64,000 bases of DNA, from assembly GCA_037074615.1 (NCBI GenBank), contig CM073545.1:15518001-15582000 (forward strand). Reading direction: 5' to 3'. Position 1 is the stretch's first letter. Each line of letters starts with the position of its first letter. Of this stretch, positions 12,683-24,966 are shown in pieces. This DNA is from Leucaena leucocephala. Taxonomy: Eukaryota > Streptophyta > Magnoliopsida > Fabales > Fabaceae. The notes beneath the pieces are model-generated. The model was not told the origin of the DNA, searched no databases, and saw only the letters and a list, made by a program, of their open reading frames with translations. A program made the translations under genes and the position numbers.

Positions 12683-13935
12683 CCTGCACTCAAGGACCCA
12701 CTACTATTTTTTCCCTAGGAATATTTTCACTTGTAAAGTATAAGGGAAAATAATAAAATTTTAAAAATAATAAATATTAAAATAAGACAGTTATCAATAA
12801 CATATTAAATATTATTAACTATAGAATAAATATTATCAATATAATATCCTATTTTAATATTTATTATCTTTTAAAATTGTGAAATATAAAATGTCAGTTC
12901 CCAACAATTGATCAATTATTTTATACACCTAAAGGAGTAGTTGTGAAATATCAATTATTTCTAATAACATAATTAAAATTGAAGCCATATTGTTGGGGGT
13001 GTTACCTACGAATATATAATGACATCGCATTTTATTAGTTAATCAAACTAGAGAGGCCTAGATCTAGAATATATATTTTATATTCTCACCAACCGTATTA
13101 ACGTTATATGCACAGTCGCATATATACAGGCACACTAATAAGAATATTCCATCAAAATATACTATATTAATTTAATTCATATATAATATAATTAAGATGA
13201 AATTAATCAAAGTCAGCATCATGTTTGGCCTAATTATATTGTTCTCAAAAATACTGACAATTAACCATTTACTTTTTAGTTGATAATGTTCAGAGTCTAA
13301 AACAAGAAGAAGCAGAATAATCCAACTTTAGGTCAGAGGAAATTGAAATCAGTCTAAATTTAAACATAGATCTATATATGTACGCTTCCCGTTAATTACT
13401 GATCAATGTTTCCTACTAATTAAACATAAATATATCTCATAATTCATAATTAAGCATATATATATATATGTATATATTAGATTTAGATAGGGAAAGGGCT
13501 ATTAATTAATCAAGAAATATATTAATTTAAGATTGTACGATACCAGCTGGCCAAGTTGATGGGGGGGAAATAAACTGCAAGTTGAACTGGACATGCACGA
13601 TCGGCGCTGGTTCGATTTATAATTAAATTGGTGAACTTAATTAATTATTCAAAACAATACTAACGCAGTTTTCCTTCTCTTTTAAATAATTGTTTGGTGG
13701 TATGTAATTTTCGTTCAGGCGTTGAAGAACACTTGTTCATTTTGTAATGCTCAAATATATATATGCGTGTGCGTACGTGTGTGTTTTAATATTTATTTTT
13801 CTGATAATAATTATAAAAATTTTAATTTAATTTTAATTATAAGACTCTAATGTATTTTGTCTATCAAAATTATAATTTTTTCTAAAATATTTCTGTATGA
13901 TTATACATATTAAGAGAATTTATATCGATGATAAT

Positions 13936-13967
13936 TTAAAATACACATAATTAAATGTGTATTTTAA
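13936..13967. repeat. Perfect inverted repeat, 13-bp arms
   Basis: TTAAAATACACAT (13936-13948) and its exact reverse complement (13955-13967) are separated by six bases. It lies inside a degenerate AT-rich repeat related to 51,200-51,430, where the palindrome is imperfect. Confidence 0.8.
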
Positions 13968-14841
13968 GAAAATTAATACATAATTATTATAAATAATTAA
14001 TTTAATTAATTTTTTTAATCTATCTAAATTAGTTAAATAAATTTTATATTAATAATTGGAGGTAGTACTTTTTTATGATACATTTAAAATAGCTAAAAGA
14101 AATAAAAGGGAAAGTTAAAGAGAAATCCATTGCTAGCAAGGGATTCAATTAATTATTAATAAGTTTGTTATAGAATTTGTGCACTTGAGTTTAATAATAG
14201 AGATTAATCATTCACAATGTATCAAATTAAAACTTAAATTATCTCAACAGCATCTAGAAGATAATTATTTTTAATTAGAGCATATTTATACTTAGTAAAA
14301 ATAATTATCCTAGAAAACCACACAAGATAGTTGGTAAATATTTAATGTTTTTACCATCAATTTAGTTTCACTTATGAATATTAATTGGAGGAAGATTAAC
14401 AAATCATCCCATAACAAAAAAAAAATTATATGATATTCCTTTAATATAAAATATAGTTAATTAATTTAAAAAATTAAAAAATTAAATAAATAATTTAATT
14501 ATAATATATATTAAATATTATTAAATTATATATTAATTTATAAGTTAAATAAATTAATTTTAAAAAATAATAAATATAAATATTTTAATATAATTTATTT
14601 AATTTCTCTCAATTAATTACTAAGTCTTATGTATTAAAGAAGTTGGAGGTACTTATACCAATGATGAAAAATGCAATTCATTCAATATTTGTAAGTAGGA
14701 GTATCAGAGAAAATATGGCTTTCCATTTCCTGCAATCATGGCTAGCACGCTCCACCGTATGTTTCAGTTCAAGGTCTGAACATAATACATTTATGTGGTT
14801 TAAGTCAACAATGGCGACTTCTTTTGAAATGCTTTTAATAT

Positions 14842-14842
14842 A

Positions 14843-14894
<52 letters not shown>
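14842..14894 (+). repeat. Compound (AT)n-(AG)n microsatellite
   Basis: An AT run (about 14842-14862) passes directly into an AG run (about 14863-14894). It generates low-complexity Tyr/Ile and Leu/Ser frames that should not be read as protein. Confidence 0.95.
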
Positions 14895-14899
<5 letters not shown>

Positions 14900-15740
14900 C
14901 AAAGGTGATAAGATAGTAGTGAAGGATATGAATTGCACTCATCTGTCATAATAATCCGTACATTTCCATGATTCCTTCTTTCTTCTTCGTTTTATTGTGC
15001 TTGATGACATTATTGCGATTGTGTTTTCGTGGTTCACATTCATTTATGACTTTGTCTTAAAAGCTGTGAGAATGTCTTCGCAATGTGACTTTCTCCCTCC
15101 TCAAGTCATTATTTTTGATTGAGGTAACGTCGGCGAATAATTATATATCGATCGTTCCCCAGAATGTTCCAGGTGCTAATAATTCAAAACATGTGGCTGG
15201 TCAATTTTCTTCTCTTTTCTTTTTTCTGTAAAAAGCAGGTCAATTTTGTATTTTCTTGTCACATGTATTAGCAGTTTACAAAATTATTTAGGAAAATTGT
15301 TATAAGGTTTTAAAAGAAAAAATTAATCACTAACAAATTTAATAACAACTAAATAATATAAATTTATTTATCATTTTTTATATTATAACATGATTTACAA
15401 TTATCTAGGAAAAACGTATCTTTCACTAAAAATAAATTTAAGAATATATATGTGGAGGATTTAGCTCGATAATTCCTCAAATATGGGGGTGTTTTCCATA
15501 TCTCTCTTAACTTATGATTTTGATGTTAAGGATAAATGATTGGTTCCTTTGCTATTCACCAACACTACCTCCCTTTTAATTATTCTATATGCTTTTTTAT
15601 AAAGTCAAATTACCTAATTTACACATTCAAATGAAAGGGCTTTAACTAATTTATTCCTTCCTTTTTCTGTTCCTAATTATAAAACAAAAATTTTTATGGG
15701 CAATTAATAATTTTTTGCAATGCAAAAGTTTTGCCTCAAC

Positions 15741-15760
15741 CCCCACCAGTGATGGTGGGG
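15741..15760. repeat. GC-rich perfect hairpin
   Basis: CCCCACCA / TGGTGGGG arms around a GTGA loop in otherwise very AT-rich DNA. No U-tract or gene is next to it, so no role is assigned. Confidence 0.7.
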
Positions 15761-17005
15761 ATATATGTACTAGTTTATGGAAATATTTGTAAATTATTAT
15801 TAATAGAATAAGTGTTCAAATTTTGGGTATAGTTTGATATAATTTTTAATTGATGAGTTCTTATAATTTTTTTATCAGATTTTTATAATTTTACATGTGA
15901 CTGATAAAAAATATAAAAATTTTATCAAAAATTAAGTAAAATTATAAAGACTTAATAAAAAATCTATTAAAATTAAACAAGACTATAAAATTTCGATTAA
16001 AAATTATAGTGAATTAAAAAATTATGTAAGCTTATAAGAACACGTAAATTATATATAGTAGAATTTGAATTTTACTCCTATACTGTTACATGCAAGCTTG
16101 TTTTGTTCACATTACAAGTAAAACGACAACAGTAGAGTTCCTACCTTCCACACGTTAAGTACCAATCAATAGAAATTGCGTCTTCCTTACAGAAAAATGC
16201 AGCTAAGAAGTTCGACGTGGAATATGTGGTATTGGTGTTCCTCAAAAGTATCTTGGTACTTTGTACTCTGTCCTCTTCCTTATAAATGACAATTCTCTTG
16301 CCTTCATAAATATCTCACTCATTATTGTACTCCCTTTTTAGATTTTTTAATTAAAAAGACCGACAATAATATATCGAACATGTACCTATCCCTTATAAAA
16401 AAGAGTTTTTATGTAATTAGATTATAAAATTATTCACGCCGCCCATAATCACAGCCGAAAACTCTGACTCTCTTTTTTTCAGGAACACTCTAGTTTTTTC
16501 TTAACCAATTTTCACGAGCACTACTTGAATGCAGGGGTTACTGTTGAAATGATATTCTATATTTCCTGGAAGAACAAATTAGTCATGAGATTAAAAACCG
16601 ATTCTCTTAACTAATTAGTTACTACTAATTCTATTAGCACTATACCAACAAGCGTTTAACATGAAATTTTCATTAATCATGTGCTCAACTCTTGAGAGAA
16701 CAACTGAATTAAGGAGGTACTTCCTCTATATCTATTTATTTGTCAAGATTGGAATTTTTATTTTGTTCTTAAATATATGATATATTCTAAATTCTAAGAT
16801 ATAATTATTACTTGTTTTTAATATAATAATACCCCCTATTAGATAGTGGATATTATATAGAAGTAGTTGAGATTTAAAAATGACTCATTAATATATAGAG
16901 ACCAAAACTTAAAAAACAAAAAGTGGTTGCAACATTGAATATGGTCCCAAGAAATAATTGCAATTTTTTTCCCTACAGATACACCCAAAGAATAAAAAAA
17001 TACAG

Positions 17006-17209
17006 TTAATTGGAAAAAATGCCTAAACTTTCTTTACCAACTAATACCTTCAAATAAATAGGACAAGTTTTCAAAATAGATGAGGTGGATAAGCTTTCCT
17101 TAACTAATGCATCAGCTACATAGTTATGCTTTTTTGAAATATAATTTATTTTAACATCCCATACTCGTTTTAATAAATAATATATCTGTACCATCAAAAA
17201 GTTACACAT
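17006..17209 (-). pseudogene. RNase H-like fragment of a non-LTR retroelement
   Basis: A short minus-strand frame carries ISKKHNYVADALVKESLS. This is the C-terminal signature of plant RNase H-like (RVT_3) domains, usually 'R..N.VAD.LAK', found in LINE polyproteins and their relics. Only about 67 residues are open, and the preceding catalytic Asp/Glu segments are interrupted by stops just upstream (17,210-17,290). I read it as a decayed fragment with no independent function. Confidence 0.6.
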
Positions 17210-17375
17210 TTAGTTACTATCTATTTGTTATATTGAGCCAATTCTTTACATCCTACTTGATATCAAACCCTGTCCCTCCACAATATTTTTCAAACTCTCC
17301 CATTAGTTGGGCTGCATGATTTCTTCAGGTTTCGGCCGACATATTTTATAAATTATGTAAATAGAGTGCTAATTA

Positions 17376-17563
17376 GAGTTGACATAAAAAATTATTCGTA
17401 TTTTATAATGACGTGAGTTCAATTTTTGTTACTGTCGTGAGAACTCCTTTAATAGACAATATCGTGAGTTTCTTATAAGCACTCTCTGAATCCTAAGGCT
17501 GTGCTCTAGCCTTAGTGGGGGATCGGTACCCGATCTACCTAAATTTTATTTGTATAAAAAAAT
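17376..17563 (+). mobile_element. SINE family C, copy 1
   Basis: This matches the reverse complement of 39,131-39,332 almost throughout. Shared blocks are GACGTGAGTTcaAT (box B-like), CGTGAGAACTCCT, a 'GCTGTGCyCTAGCCTTrGTG' block and ATCTACCTAAATTT, followed by a T/A-rich end. The end points are approximate because no clean target-site duplication was seen for this copy. Confidence 0.7.
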
Positions 17564-20080
17564 ATGTATCTAGAGTATTCATGACATTTTATTTAATTAA
17601 AAAAAACAATTTCAAGCACCGTTATGCTAGTCAAATGTTCAAAATATGTTATATAATTAAATGTGTGGAAAAAGGAATATACCGTATTTATTTATGAAGC
17701 ACTTAATGTTCTTATTCATTAGTCATCTTGCAAAATTTATAAAGTATTCAATATTTCTTTTCCTAATAGTAACCTTGGTGTGAATATTGTTGACTAATTA
17801 TGGGGACAAAAAGGATTTGGACAAATGGGTAAGATTACCTTGAAATTTACTACACTTAATGGTATTTTTAATGAGGTAATTTTATGAACATAGATTATTT
17901 TTAACATATATTATTTAATCTGTATAAATTATTTAAAAAGTGATTTATAAGTAGAAACGAATGGACAATATAGTTGCCAAATAAAGAAGGATATAATTAT
18001 CTCTAATTTAACTCTAGTTAAGAAACTAAGAAATGGTGGGCCACCAGAAACTCAGCCCATTTTTCAAATGGGCACTTTGTGGGCCTTACTGATAGAGTTA
18101 TCGATGTGGATCGTGAATCTTGTTTGGGCCTCAGACACATTCAATGAATGATTAATTACCTGTAGATGAGCCGTACCAAGAAAAAACAATTTTGTAGATG
18201 AATGTTGTAAAGTCCAGACCTTTCCAGGGCTAAGAACAATCTAAAACTGGGCCTTCCAAATCATGACCAGACTTGACTTCTATATTGGGCTTTAATTAGT
18301 GGCCCAGTTTGGTCCAAAGGCGGCCCAACTTATTTCTAACTCTAGCAGACACCTACATCACTCCCACATATACCAAAATATAACCCCCCAGCCAACCAAT
18401 CAATAAGTGGTGTTGGTCTTCTTACTAGAAGCCGCTTAAACAGCTTAAATATGGGATCTCAAATTTAAATTTGTAAAAAATGCCTTCCTTAGTTTGTCAT
18501 TGTATGTCTATTTAAATTAATGTCTTATATTTATGATTAAAACTCAAATTTTTAACTAGATTCTACATTTTTAGATTAAGATTAGAGGAATAACAAATCA
18601 TAATGTATGAGAAATAAGAAGTGACTTCATTTCCTATAAAGTGAGGCCAAGATTTCCTAAGATTTGGGTGAAAATAGAGTCAGTGCAATTCATGAATTTT
18701 CACTCTAATTCTATTGACAAGATTTTAACTTTTTGTTTGGATTTATCATTTATCACCGTGTTATAATTTTTTTTTATAATATTAACCAGATCCTATTACT
18801 AAGTATTTTAGTTTCGATATTTGTGACTGCTCCTTCTAATATAAGTATCTTATATAAGAATCAAATATAAAACTTAGAAAAATTTAACGAAACTTTACCC
18901 CAATAGACTAATTCTATGTTAGTAGTCTATTCTAATTCTACTACTAGACTTAAAACTTCAATAGAAATCCTCCCTCCCCTTTTAATATCCCCTTTTAATA
19001 TAGAAGTTAGATAATTATTTTATAAAAAATAATTAAATCAGTTATACGTAAAAAAAAATATATGTTAGTTTTACTAAAATATCTACTTTAAATTAAACGC
19101 CACCACCTAGCTTATACGTTAGGATTAGGATATGAGGGAGTAATCTTTTTAATTAACATAGACAATAATGTGGTGCGATGAGATAAACAAAAAGAACCAA
19201 AATAAAGATTGAAATTTTCTTCCTTGAAATTTATTTAGAACTGATGATTACATTCCCACAGTTTTTAATAGAAAACAGTGGGATGTATCGATTGATTACA
19301 AATGTATGAGGAGGAATCTTTAGCTCTGTTAAATAAGTCTAAAAGTCACTGTGCCTAACCAAATCCTTTTTTATACTTTTTTTATTATTTTTATAATTTA
19401 TAATAAGAAAAATTTTAAAAAACAACTACTTAAATTTCAAAATTTCAAGTTGTTTACTACATTTTTATAAACTATTGACTACTTTTGTAAAGCAAATAAC
19501 AATTTTTTTTTTTAGTAAATCTTGATATGGGATTTTGAAATTTAAGTGGTTGCTTTTTGAGATTTTCCCTTTAAAATATTCTCTTAATTTTTAATATAAT
19601 AATTAATTAAAAATTAATTTTAAATATAAATATATTTTTTATATGTATTTATTTTTTTTAATTATCCTTGTTAATATTTTCACAATAATAATTGAAGAGA
19701 GAGAAATTAAAAAATTAATTAAAATATTTTAAAAAAATATATTATATTAACTAATTTAATTAATTTTTTAATCTATTTAAATTAATTAAATATATATATA
19801 AATAAGTATATCACATCTATCTCAAACTTTGAACTCTATAATAATTTTAATTTTAATATAAATATGTATCTATCTAAGGCTAAATTTGAATGGATAAAAT
19901 GGTCCATGTCTCTCTCTTCCCTTTTGTCCCATCTCAACGTGAAATATCATATTTAGCCCTTTCATTCCCCCTTATGTAACTCAATTCTATTTGAAGCTAC
20001 TTAACTAGTAATATTCAACGTATTATTCAGTCATTCCGCTCACATGAATCAATGACTTTGCTGGAATGAACCAGCCAATG
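17564..20080. other. AT-rich spacer upstream of the AILP pair
   Basis: I see no gene. It contains degenerate AT-rich repeat copies (for example near 19,570-19,810) and a less AT-rich patch at 18,020-18,340 without coding signal. Confidence 0.55.
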
Positions 20081-20198
20081 ATAGTGACAACGTGGGCCAG
20101 ACAACCTTAGCTCTGCGAAACAAACAAACGACACAACTTCTGAATCTCATCTGACAAAAAGATAAAGTTCCCACCAACTCATTAGAATTTGAGAATCG

Positions 20199-20204
20199 TA
20201 TCCA
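20199..20204 (+). promoter_or_regulatory. TATCCA element, left AILP copy
   Basis: TATCCA is the core of sugar-repressed promoters. It is kept at the same relative place in the intact copy (24799-24804). Its function here is inferred only. Confidence 0.35.
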
Positions 20205-20271
20205 TCCATGATCCATCTCAGTCTAAGCAGCCCAACTCAAACCCAACCGTGGATTAACTCAAGATCCTTCC

Positions 20272-20281
20272 TTTATAAATA
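20272..20281 (+). promoter_or_regulatory. TATA box of left AILP copy
   Basis: TTTATAAATA lies about 80-90 bases upstream of the former ATG at 20360, so the promoter of the pseudogene is still recognisable. Confidence 0.6.
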
Positions 20282-20359
20282 ACCGCTTCAACCCGACATT
20301 AAAATTCGTATCTTGTTCCTTTCGTTGTGAGAGTTTAACGACAGAATCAGAAATTCAGA

Positions 20360-21709
20360 ATGTTGGCTATTTTTCACAAGGCGTTCGCTCATCCGCCGGA
20401 GGGGAGCTTCACAGTCCCGCTTCTTACAAAGGATCTAAGAAGCCTAAGCTTCCTGAAGAGACTCTCAGAGAGTTTCTTTCTCGCCATCCTAATAATACTT
20501 GCTCTATGACCTTTGGTGAAGCTGCTGTGCTTGCCTATGTCCGCCCTGAGCAACCATTTTCTCTTCATCAGAGGTAATTTTTCTTCTTCTATAAAGCAAA
20601 GATCGTTGCTTTTCTGTTCCTTGCTTGTTAATCAGCTAGGTTGAAGAAAACCCACTTTGTGTTTTGTCTTGTCTCTGGAATTAAGATGCTTGTGTTTTGT
20701 TTGTGGTTCTGTATTGTAAATGAATCGACCCCACTTTGGAATTTTGACATTCTAGCAGGTTGTTTTGCGGGCATGAGGACATATGCTGTCTCTTCGTGGG
20801 GAGCTTGAACAATTTGAATGTTCTGAATAAGTAATATGGGTTGACAAAGGGAACCAACGAGGCCATGTTTGTGATTGAAGCTTACAAGACTCTGAGAGAC
20901 AGGGGACCTTACCCTGCAGATCAAGTGGTGAAGGATCTTGATGGCAGCTTTGCCTTTGTTGTCTATGACAGCAAGGTTGGGAGCGTTTTTGCTGCACTGG
21001 TATGTCTGACCCAATTTTTCCAGAGCAAAACCAGTTAACTTTTGCCTGCATCCAAACTGGTCATAAAGAATTTCACCAAAAAACATAAAATTTGGTTTCA
21101 GTGTTCAGATGGTGGAGTGAAGCTGTATTGGGGAATTGCAGCAGATGGGTCTGTGGTTATCTCTGATGACCTTGAAGTCATCAAAGAGGGATGTGCCAAA
21201 TCCTTTGCTCCCTTCCCAACAGGTACTGTTTCTGCTCCATTACTGGTTTCTTTAGGTCAATTTGGTGTATTAAAGACCCCTATAACTAGGAATTTGCGTG
21301 TTCAATCCTTGTAACCTCATGCAGTTATTGCTTATTCTGTAAATTAAAAAAAATGACAATGAGTGGCCTAGGATAGCCTAAGTCACCTTTAATACCCTTC
21401 TTCTTATATTATACTAGTTTACAGGCTAAGGTTTTTTAAGGAACTCAATTTGTATAAGAAAAGAAGAGAAAGCGGACAGAGATGATGATGAAGGTTGTGT
21501 TAATTTGCAATGTGCATGTTTCACAGTGAAGGAGGACTCATAAGCTTTGAGCATCCAATGAATAAAGTGAAGGCAATGCTAAGGATTGACTGTGAAGGAG
21601 CCATGTGTGGGGCCTACTTCAAGGTTGACAAGTACACAAGATTCAACAGTATTCCTCGAGTTGGAAGTGAGACCAACTGGATGGATTGGGAATTTGGGAC
21701 CATCACTAA
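20360..21709 (+). pseudogene. Aluminium-induced-like protein (YGL/LRDR, DUF3700), decayed copy
   Basis: Compared with the intact neighbour at 24,967, the former exons are 20360-20573, 20759-20999, 21102-21222 and about 21511-21709. Four lesions are visible. There are two extra bases in exon 1 just after the HPPE residues (near 20398-20403), which shifts the frame. A TAA at 20832-20834 replaces the CAA for Gln just before YGL. The last acceptor is lost (TTTGCAATG where the intact copy has TTTGCAGGG). About eight extra bases near 21,690 shift the C terminus. Splice sites of introns 1-3 are intact and the exons remain very similar, so decay is recent. It may still be transcribed from its own TATA box. 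The separate short frames are not genes. Confidence 0.88.
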
Positions 21710-21824
21710 GATTAACTTTAATCATATTACTTTAATTGTCTTTTAATGATTAAGGGACAAATTAAGAGCTCCCCACTTGAATAATAGTGTTTCTTTTCTT
21801 TTTAACTGTACTGTAGAAGAGATT

Positions 21825-21862
21825 GAGAGAGAGAGAGAGAGAGGAGAGGGAGAGAGAGAGAG
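21825..21862 (+). repeat. (GA)n microsatellite
   Basis: GA-rich run in the 3' flank of the AILP pseudogene. The intact copy lacks it. Confidence 0.9.
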
Positions 21863-22149
21863 CTTATATGTTGAAATGTAAATTAAAGAAAAAATAAATG
21901 TTGCTGCTGCTTGCTGTCTGCTATCATTCAATCATGTCTGTCACTCCCTGAAGCTTATCTCCTTGCCTAACAAAAAAAAAAACAAGAAGAAGAAGAAGTC
22001 TTGCTGTTTTTGAACTTGTTAATTCTCATAATAGTGCCATATATGTTCCCTTCTGAATATAAAAGTGTTAGAATTGGTTTTTCCGTTTTGGTGCGTATTG
22101 GCCATGCTATTATTAATATTGCTGCAGAATTGAGAGCACATGTGTAACC

Positions 22150-24690
22150 AAACCTACTGATATTTGTATTTAACCATGGTTTAATAAGTTGAGTTACAAA
22201 AGTTATAATGCTTTACAAGTTAGTTCTGACTTTCAATGAATTAATCAACAAATACTCACACATGGCATAGAATGTGATGAGGACAAAAGGAGAAAAGATA
22301 TTTATATATCATGACCAAAAATGCATATATAATCTTCCAAGACTATGTCTATATATAGTGTTTCTCCACCAATAATTTCCAAGACTTATCTGTTACTTTA
22401 CAGAAATTGATTCCATGAGAAGAAAGACCCGCCACAAAAACCAGTTCATCATGAGGATAATTATCATACGGAGCTGAAGATGCTACCATTTTTGTGATCC
22501 TAGGAATGTCATCACTATTATTACCATTTATTTTTTATGATAACATAACCTTAGCCCTTGACATGGGATTGAAGAAGAAGAGGTTGAGTAAATTCTGTAC
22601 TTCCGTCATTAATATTAACCAACTATCACCAACTGTGCCAAGAACATGATTTTTGGGATATATATTATTTTCAAAGCTCAAAATTGTTTTTTTTTTGGTC
22701 GACGTCTAACAAGCAATGAAACTTGCTTCTTTTGTAATTGTCAGGGCATAGCAGAAGTAATGGAACTTGAGGAAGACGATGACACTGCTTGTCTCTGGCA
22801 GCATTAACAAGAAGTGATCGCCAAAATGAACAAACAAAACCAAAATTGAAAAAGTCCTTGAAGGCCAATCTTCTTAATATTGATTCTGCAGCTTCTTGAT
22901 GTAAATGATGCCAGTTTTGGTTGCATTTCTTCTTTTGCATTTTCCCATTATCACTTTGAATTTCCATAATGAGGATATCACAATTTGAGTCTTTATAAGG
23001 ATCTAATAAAAAAAAAATCATACATGACAAGAAAAGATTTCACGTCTATAAGATACTATAAAAAAAATTAACAAAATTTGGCACAATTGATAGATCCTTA
23101 GTTTGAACCTAGCTGAAAAAATAATGTCCTAATAAAGTCATTATGAATTTTTATAAAAGTGATGTGCACGGCCTAATTCTTTAAATGTGATGTCCTAAGT
23201 TCAAACTAAATCGTGCGTATAAAAAAATATTTTGTTGGGAGACATAAAACCCATTTCAGTAATTTTTATACATCGAGAGAATTAATCTTTAAATTATCAA
23301 TTAAGAGATACTACCTGATTTCTAAAAAAATAAAAACTATAACAAAAAAAGTTTAAAATGTGAATCATATCACATATACATGTGTATCGGTGTCATTCAA
23401 TGATATTATATGCAATCAATTTTTTTTTTTTTGCAAAGTTGGACAAAATTTTGCATAAATTTTTTATATATATAAAAAATAAAAAGAAATATCCTTAACT
23501 AAGGGAAATCTAGTAGCTAATATTATATTTATTGTATCTAATTTGTCACTAGTATGATTTAAATTATAAAATAATTTTTTCTCCTAGAAGAACATGCATA
23601 ATAAATTTTTACATTATTATTTTGATAATTAAATAAAAAGTTGTGACAGTGTTTATCTTAAAATAATAGATAATCATACTAAATATTGTTTTGGTTTTTG
23701 AGGTCAACAAAATACAAATCGTTTGGAGTATTCTATTCTTATTATTTATTTATATATCTTTGTGTCATTTACATCGCCAAAAAAGGTCCAAGCCTTGAAT
23801 TTTATATTGATTTTAATTTCAGTCACTTTCTACGTCCTATTTCTCGACCCATCTCAATCTTGAAAGGTCATATTTAAACCATAGTTTAGATAATTCACCA
23901 TTTGCTTAAATTTAAATAATCCATCCGTTTATTTAAGATTTTTTTCAAAAACATCACTTTTGTGAAATTTATGTTAGTTTTTTAAGTTTTCTAAAATAGC
24001 AAGAATATGGAACATATATCTTTTTTTTATAAAATAATTTATTATTCATTTATTTTCAAATTTTATAATATCTCCATGTACCTTCATTAGCTTATTAAAC
24101 TATTGTTAAATATATTCATATATTATCTATTAATAAATTCTTTCTTTTTTTTTTTTATAATGAGAAGAGCGATTAAACCCAATATAAATTACAAGTAACT
24201 TATAAATGAGAATAAAAATCTCAGAGAATCTTTATACATCCTAAAATATGTAAAAATCTTACTAATAACTTATTAGTTGAAATGATAAATAGTTTCATCT
24301 TTATAGGGAGAATAACATAAATTTAAATTTTAAAAAATATACTTATTATAAAAAAATAACTTTTTTCACAATCTAAACCTCAAAAGATTAATTTTAAATC
24401 TAAAGTAGTTTGTTGATACCCTTAATTAAATAAAAACTATATATTTAAAAGTCCTATAAAAACACTACTTAGTAATAATATTAACAATTATATTAGATTT
24501 TTTAAGAATATACTGAATTCAAACAAATCAGTTATATGTCTCAGTCTCTCTTTAATACGCACCTCCAACTATGTTTTCTGTTAGCTTCCAAAGTTGATAT
24601 GGATAAACAAATATACAGATGGTTTCAATCATGAGCTTGCGTGATCTAGTGACTTTGGTCTCCAAACAAGGGAAGCTGCCTTCTTCTCCC
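22150..24690. other. Spacer between the AILP copies
   Basis: Apart from the F-box remnant, it contains AT-rich unique-looking sequence with poly(T)/poly(A) runs and no recognisable gene. Confidence 0.5.
22673..22967 (-). pseudogene. Orphan F-box N-terminal fragment (DUF295/KIB-like)
   Basis: The minus strand reads 'EAAESILRRLAFKDFFNFGFVCSFWRSLLVNAAR', the F-box pattern (L..IL..L...D...F..VC..WR). This is followed by 'LPQVPLLLLCPDN', as at the start of plant F-box/DUF295 (KIB-like) proteins. An in-frame stop follows after about 98 residues, where a full protein would have 350 or more. The first motif lacks the usual LP.EL (here LHQEA). It sits between the two AILP copies, so it was either caught in or inserted after the duplication. 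F-box proteins supply substrates to SCF ubiquitin ligases; this remnant probably cannot. Confidence 0.65.
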
Positions 24691-24798
24691 ATGGTAACAT
24701 GAAATTAAGGATCCACTGACAGTGTCACAGTAACGATGTGGGGCCAATACAAAAGATAAAGCTTAAAGCCTCACCAACTCATTGCAATTTGCTAATCT

Positions 24799-24804
24799 TA
24801 TCCA
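24799..24804 (+). promoter_or_regulatory. TATCCA element, intact AILP copy
   Basis: TATCCA about 165 bases upstream of the ATG, conserved in the pseudogene promoter. Arabidopsis members of this family are known to rise in darkness and sugar starvation, so a sugar-response role is plausible but unproved. Confidence 0.4.
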
Positions 24805-24878
24805 TCTCATACATAGATCAACGCCCACAATTACATTATAATCAACCCAACTCAACCATGGTTTAACGCCCGATCCCT

Positions 24879-24890
24879 CCTTTTAAATAC
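24879..24890 (+). promoter_or_regulatory. TATA-like box of intact AILP copy
   Basis: CCTTTTAAATAC sits where the left copy has TTTATAAATA. It is a weaker TATA about 80 bases upstream of the ATG. Confidence 0.5.
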
Positions 24891-24966
24891 CCACATCAAC
24901 CCTTCATGAAAATTCCTATCTTTCTTTCTTTCTTTGTGAGTTTGACGACAGAATCTGAAATTCAGA

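Larger units (their letters stand above)
6051..16999. other. Gene-free AT-rich spacer
   Basis: About 11 kb without a supportable gene. It holds the SINEs listed at 8,420 and 12,498, tRNA-like box sequences near 8,320-8,380, and microsatellites. Degenerate copies of an AT-rich repeat carry the core 'TTTTTAATCTATCTAAATTA' (near 9,940, 10,670 and 14,010). Open frames here are at most 68 codons and have no recognisable motifs. Confidence 0.6.
20080..22150 (+). repeat. Tandem duplication unit, left copy
   Basis: Promoter, 5' UTR, exons, introns and 3' flank align with 24,700-26,450. Examples are CACCAACTCATT upstream, GACGACAGAATC-type leader, and TTCCCTTCTGAATA downstream. Exons are more conserved than introns; the unit is about 2 kb. 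Ends are approximate. Confidence 0.75.

Noticed and set aside
14643..14938. Frames around the AT/AG microsatellite
   Set aside because: Low-complexity translation; no conserved residues.
20628..21086. 152-codon minus-strand frame, repeated at 25,233-25,622
   Set aside because: Antisense shadow of AILP exon 2. It is present in both copies only because the coding strand is duplicated.
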